A DNA stretch of 64,000 nucleotides from Peribacillus simplex (GTDB lineage Bacteria > Bacillota > Bacilli > Bacillales > DSM-1321), in the NCBI RefSeq assembly GCF_001578185.1, contig NZ_CP011008.1:1950001-2014000 (forward strand). Direction: 5' to 3'. Shown here one piece after another: positions 62,790 to 64,000 of the stretch (its first letter is position 1; the number at the start of each line of letters is the position of its first letter). A model generated the notes under the pieces. It was not told where the DNA came from. It ran no database searches and was given only the letters and a program-made list of their open reading frames with translations. The position numbers and the translations under genes are program-made.

Positions 62790-63905
62790 GTGAAAATTAA
62801 ACAAGTTATTTTAAGGCATTTGAAGCTAGACTTGCTTGAACCTTTTACAACTAGCTTTGGGACGGAATACAATAGGGATTTTATCCTTGTAGAAGCAAAA
62901 AGCGATGATGGCATTTCCGGTTGGGCTGAATCGGTTGCGATGCTCGACCCCCTGTATAATGAAGAGACCTTAAAAACAAACTGGCATATACTCGAAGATT
63001 ATCTAATTCCAATTATTTTAAAAAATGAAATCCAGCATCCTGATGAAATCTCTGAAAAATATTTCGCCCATATTCGCGGCAATTATATGGCAAAAGCCGC
63101 TTTAGAGGGTGCTGTTTGGGATTTGTATGCGAAAAAGAAAAATGCTTCTCTTTCGAGTGTGTTAGGTGGAACAAAAAAGAAAATTGAAGTGGGGGTAAGC
63201 ATCGGAATTAAGGACTCGATTGATTCGACCCTGGATATGATTGAAGCTTGTCTCGGTCTAGGCTATAAACGGTTTAAACTTAAAATAAAACCGGGCTGGG
63301 ATGTTGAATTAATAGACAAGGTCCGGAAAGTATATCCTGAAATCCCTCTAATGGCAGATGCAAATTCAGCTTATACCTTACAAGATATAAACCGGTTATC
63401 CGCCTTGGATGATTTTAATTTAATGATGATTGAACAGCCGCTTGCCTATAACGATATCATTGACCATGCCGATTTACAGTCAAGGTTAAAAACACCTATT
63501 TGCTTGGATGAGAGCATTCACTCATTAGAAGATGCTAGAAAAGCTATTAAATTAGGCAGCTGTAAAATTATTAATATTAAGATTGGCCGCGTCGGAGGCT
63601 TAACTGAATCTAAGAAAATCCATGATTTATGTCTTAAACATGATATTCCACTATGGTGTGGGGGGATGCTGGAATCAGGCATTGGAAGAGCGCATAATAT
63701 TGCAATCACTTCCCTGCCAAACTTTACCCTTCCTGGAGATACAGCCGCTTCCTCCCTCTACTGGGCAGAAGATATTATTGACCCTGAAGTTACCGTAGAA
63801 AACGGAACGATCATGATTCCAGAATTGCCCGGAATTGGCTATGAACCAAGTTTGGGAAAAATCAATAAGTATACGATAAACAGTCAAACATTTAATTTGA
63901 GTTAG
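62790..63905 (+). CDS. N-acylamino-acid racemase / o-succinylbenzoate synthase-like (enolase superfamily)
   Basis: GTG 62790 ([19 protein letters not shown]) follows AAAGGAGAGTTTCCAA. The 372-residue enolase-superfamily protein has the catalytic KxK ([11 protein letters not shown]), metal ligands in [18 protein letters not shown] and CLDESIHS, and the opposing lysine in [32 protein letters not shown] precedes. Sequence alone cannot separate MenC (menaquinone) from N-succinylamino-acid racemase. The absence of men genes and presence of a GNAT, permease and M20 remnant favour the racemase role. Confidence 0.85.
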   Translation: MKIKQVILRHLKLDLLEPFTTSFGTEYNRDFILVEAKSDDGISGWAESVAMLDPLYNEETLKTNWHILEDYLIPIILKNEIQHPDEISEKYFAHIRGNYMAKAALEGAVWDLYAKKKNASLSSVLGGTKKKIEVGVSIGIKDSIDSTLDMIEACLGLGYKRFKLKIKPGWDVELIDKVRKVYPEIPLMADANSAYTLQDINRLSALDDFNLMMIEQPLAYNDIIDHADLQSRLKTPICLDESIHSLEDARKAIKLGSCKIINIKIGRVGGLTESKKIHDLCLKHDIPLWCGGMLESGIGRAHNIAITSLPNFTLPGDTAASSLYWAEDIIDPEVTVENGTIMIPELPGIGYEPSLGKINKYTINSQTFNLS

Positions 63906-63942
63906 AATAGGTCGGTAGACAACATCTATCTCCTTATTGTAA

Positions 63943-63980
63943 AGGCCTGTTCCCAAAAGGGGAGCAGGCCCTTAATTTTT
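63943..63980 (+). terminator. Intrinsic terminator
   Basis: GGCCTGTTCCC-AAAA-GGGGAGCAGGCC forms a long stem with small bulges, followed by CTTAATTTTTT. It closes the racemase gene cluster. Confidence 0.85.
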
Positions 63981-64000
63981 TGAACTCTTATTTCATCCAC

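Overview
The window reads as chromosome of an endospore-forming Bacillaceae bacterium, most like Peribacillus or a related soil Bacillus. The evidence is the block lexA-yneA-yneB-ynzC-tkt-sirA-yneF, then ynzD-like, ccdA, yneI (decayed), ccdC and yneK, and a cotM-like gene, in the order known from Bacillus subtilis. Spore genes (CotD, several CotF-like proteins, SirA, a Spo0E-like phosphatase), strong GGAGG ribosome binding sites and frequent TTG/GTG starts agree with this.

Layout. 0-2.1 kb: the tail of an AlkC-like repair protein, an HPP membrane protein and a CGNR zinc-finger regulator. 2.3-6.4 kb: a trehalose PTS operon (treP-treA-treR) with two palindromic operators and a cre-like site. 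6.6-9.8 kb: a paired SMR efflux system, a GNAT, CotD and an APH-type kinase. 9.8-18.4 kb: an accessory stretch with a dead histidine kinase, a tRNA-like RNA candidate, a phage-type repressor/Cro switch, two LysM wall hydrolases (one frameshifted), a holin-like protein and a secreted lipase. 18.6-24 kb: lexA/SOS locus and tkt. 24.2-29.2 kb: an inserted block with CotF-like genes, a truncated adhB, an Rrf2-thioredoxin-ene-reductase unit and a DoxX gene. 30-38 kb: ynzD-ccdA-ccdC-yneK, sbcDC and cotM. 38-50 kb: decayed genes, a kinase-like orphan, an ALDH/acetolactate-synthase pair, a YerD-like glutamate-synthase protein and glutaminase.

50.3-57.1 kb is the most interesting part. A GntR/FCD regulator faces a four-gene catabolic operon: a PLP gamma-lyase, a homoserine dehydrogenase without ACT domain, an aldehyde dehydrogenase and a basic-amino-acid-type permease. 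Ten copies of a heptamer, in four arrays, lie between them. The gene set matches a route from a gamma-substituted amino acid (canavanine is the best guess) through homoserine and aspartate semialdehyde to aspartate. 58.8-63.9 kb holds an RpiR regulator, a decayed M20 hydrolase, a permease, a GNAT and an N-acylamino-acid racemase, a set resembling the N-succinyl route that turns D-amino acids into L-amino acids.

Two repeat families are scattered through the window. One is a ~205-218 bp MITE with imperfect terminal inverted repeats and 8-bp target duplications (three copies). The other is a ~140-195 bp GC-rich element found beside intrinsic terminators (three copies and a remnant). Gene decay is common: at least nine broken or truncated genes are visible.
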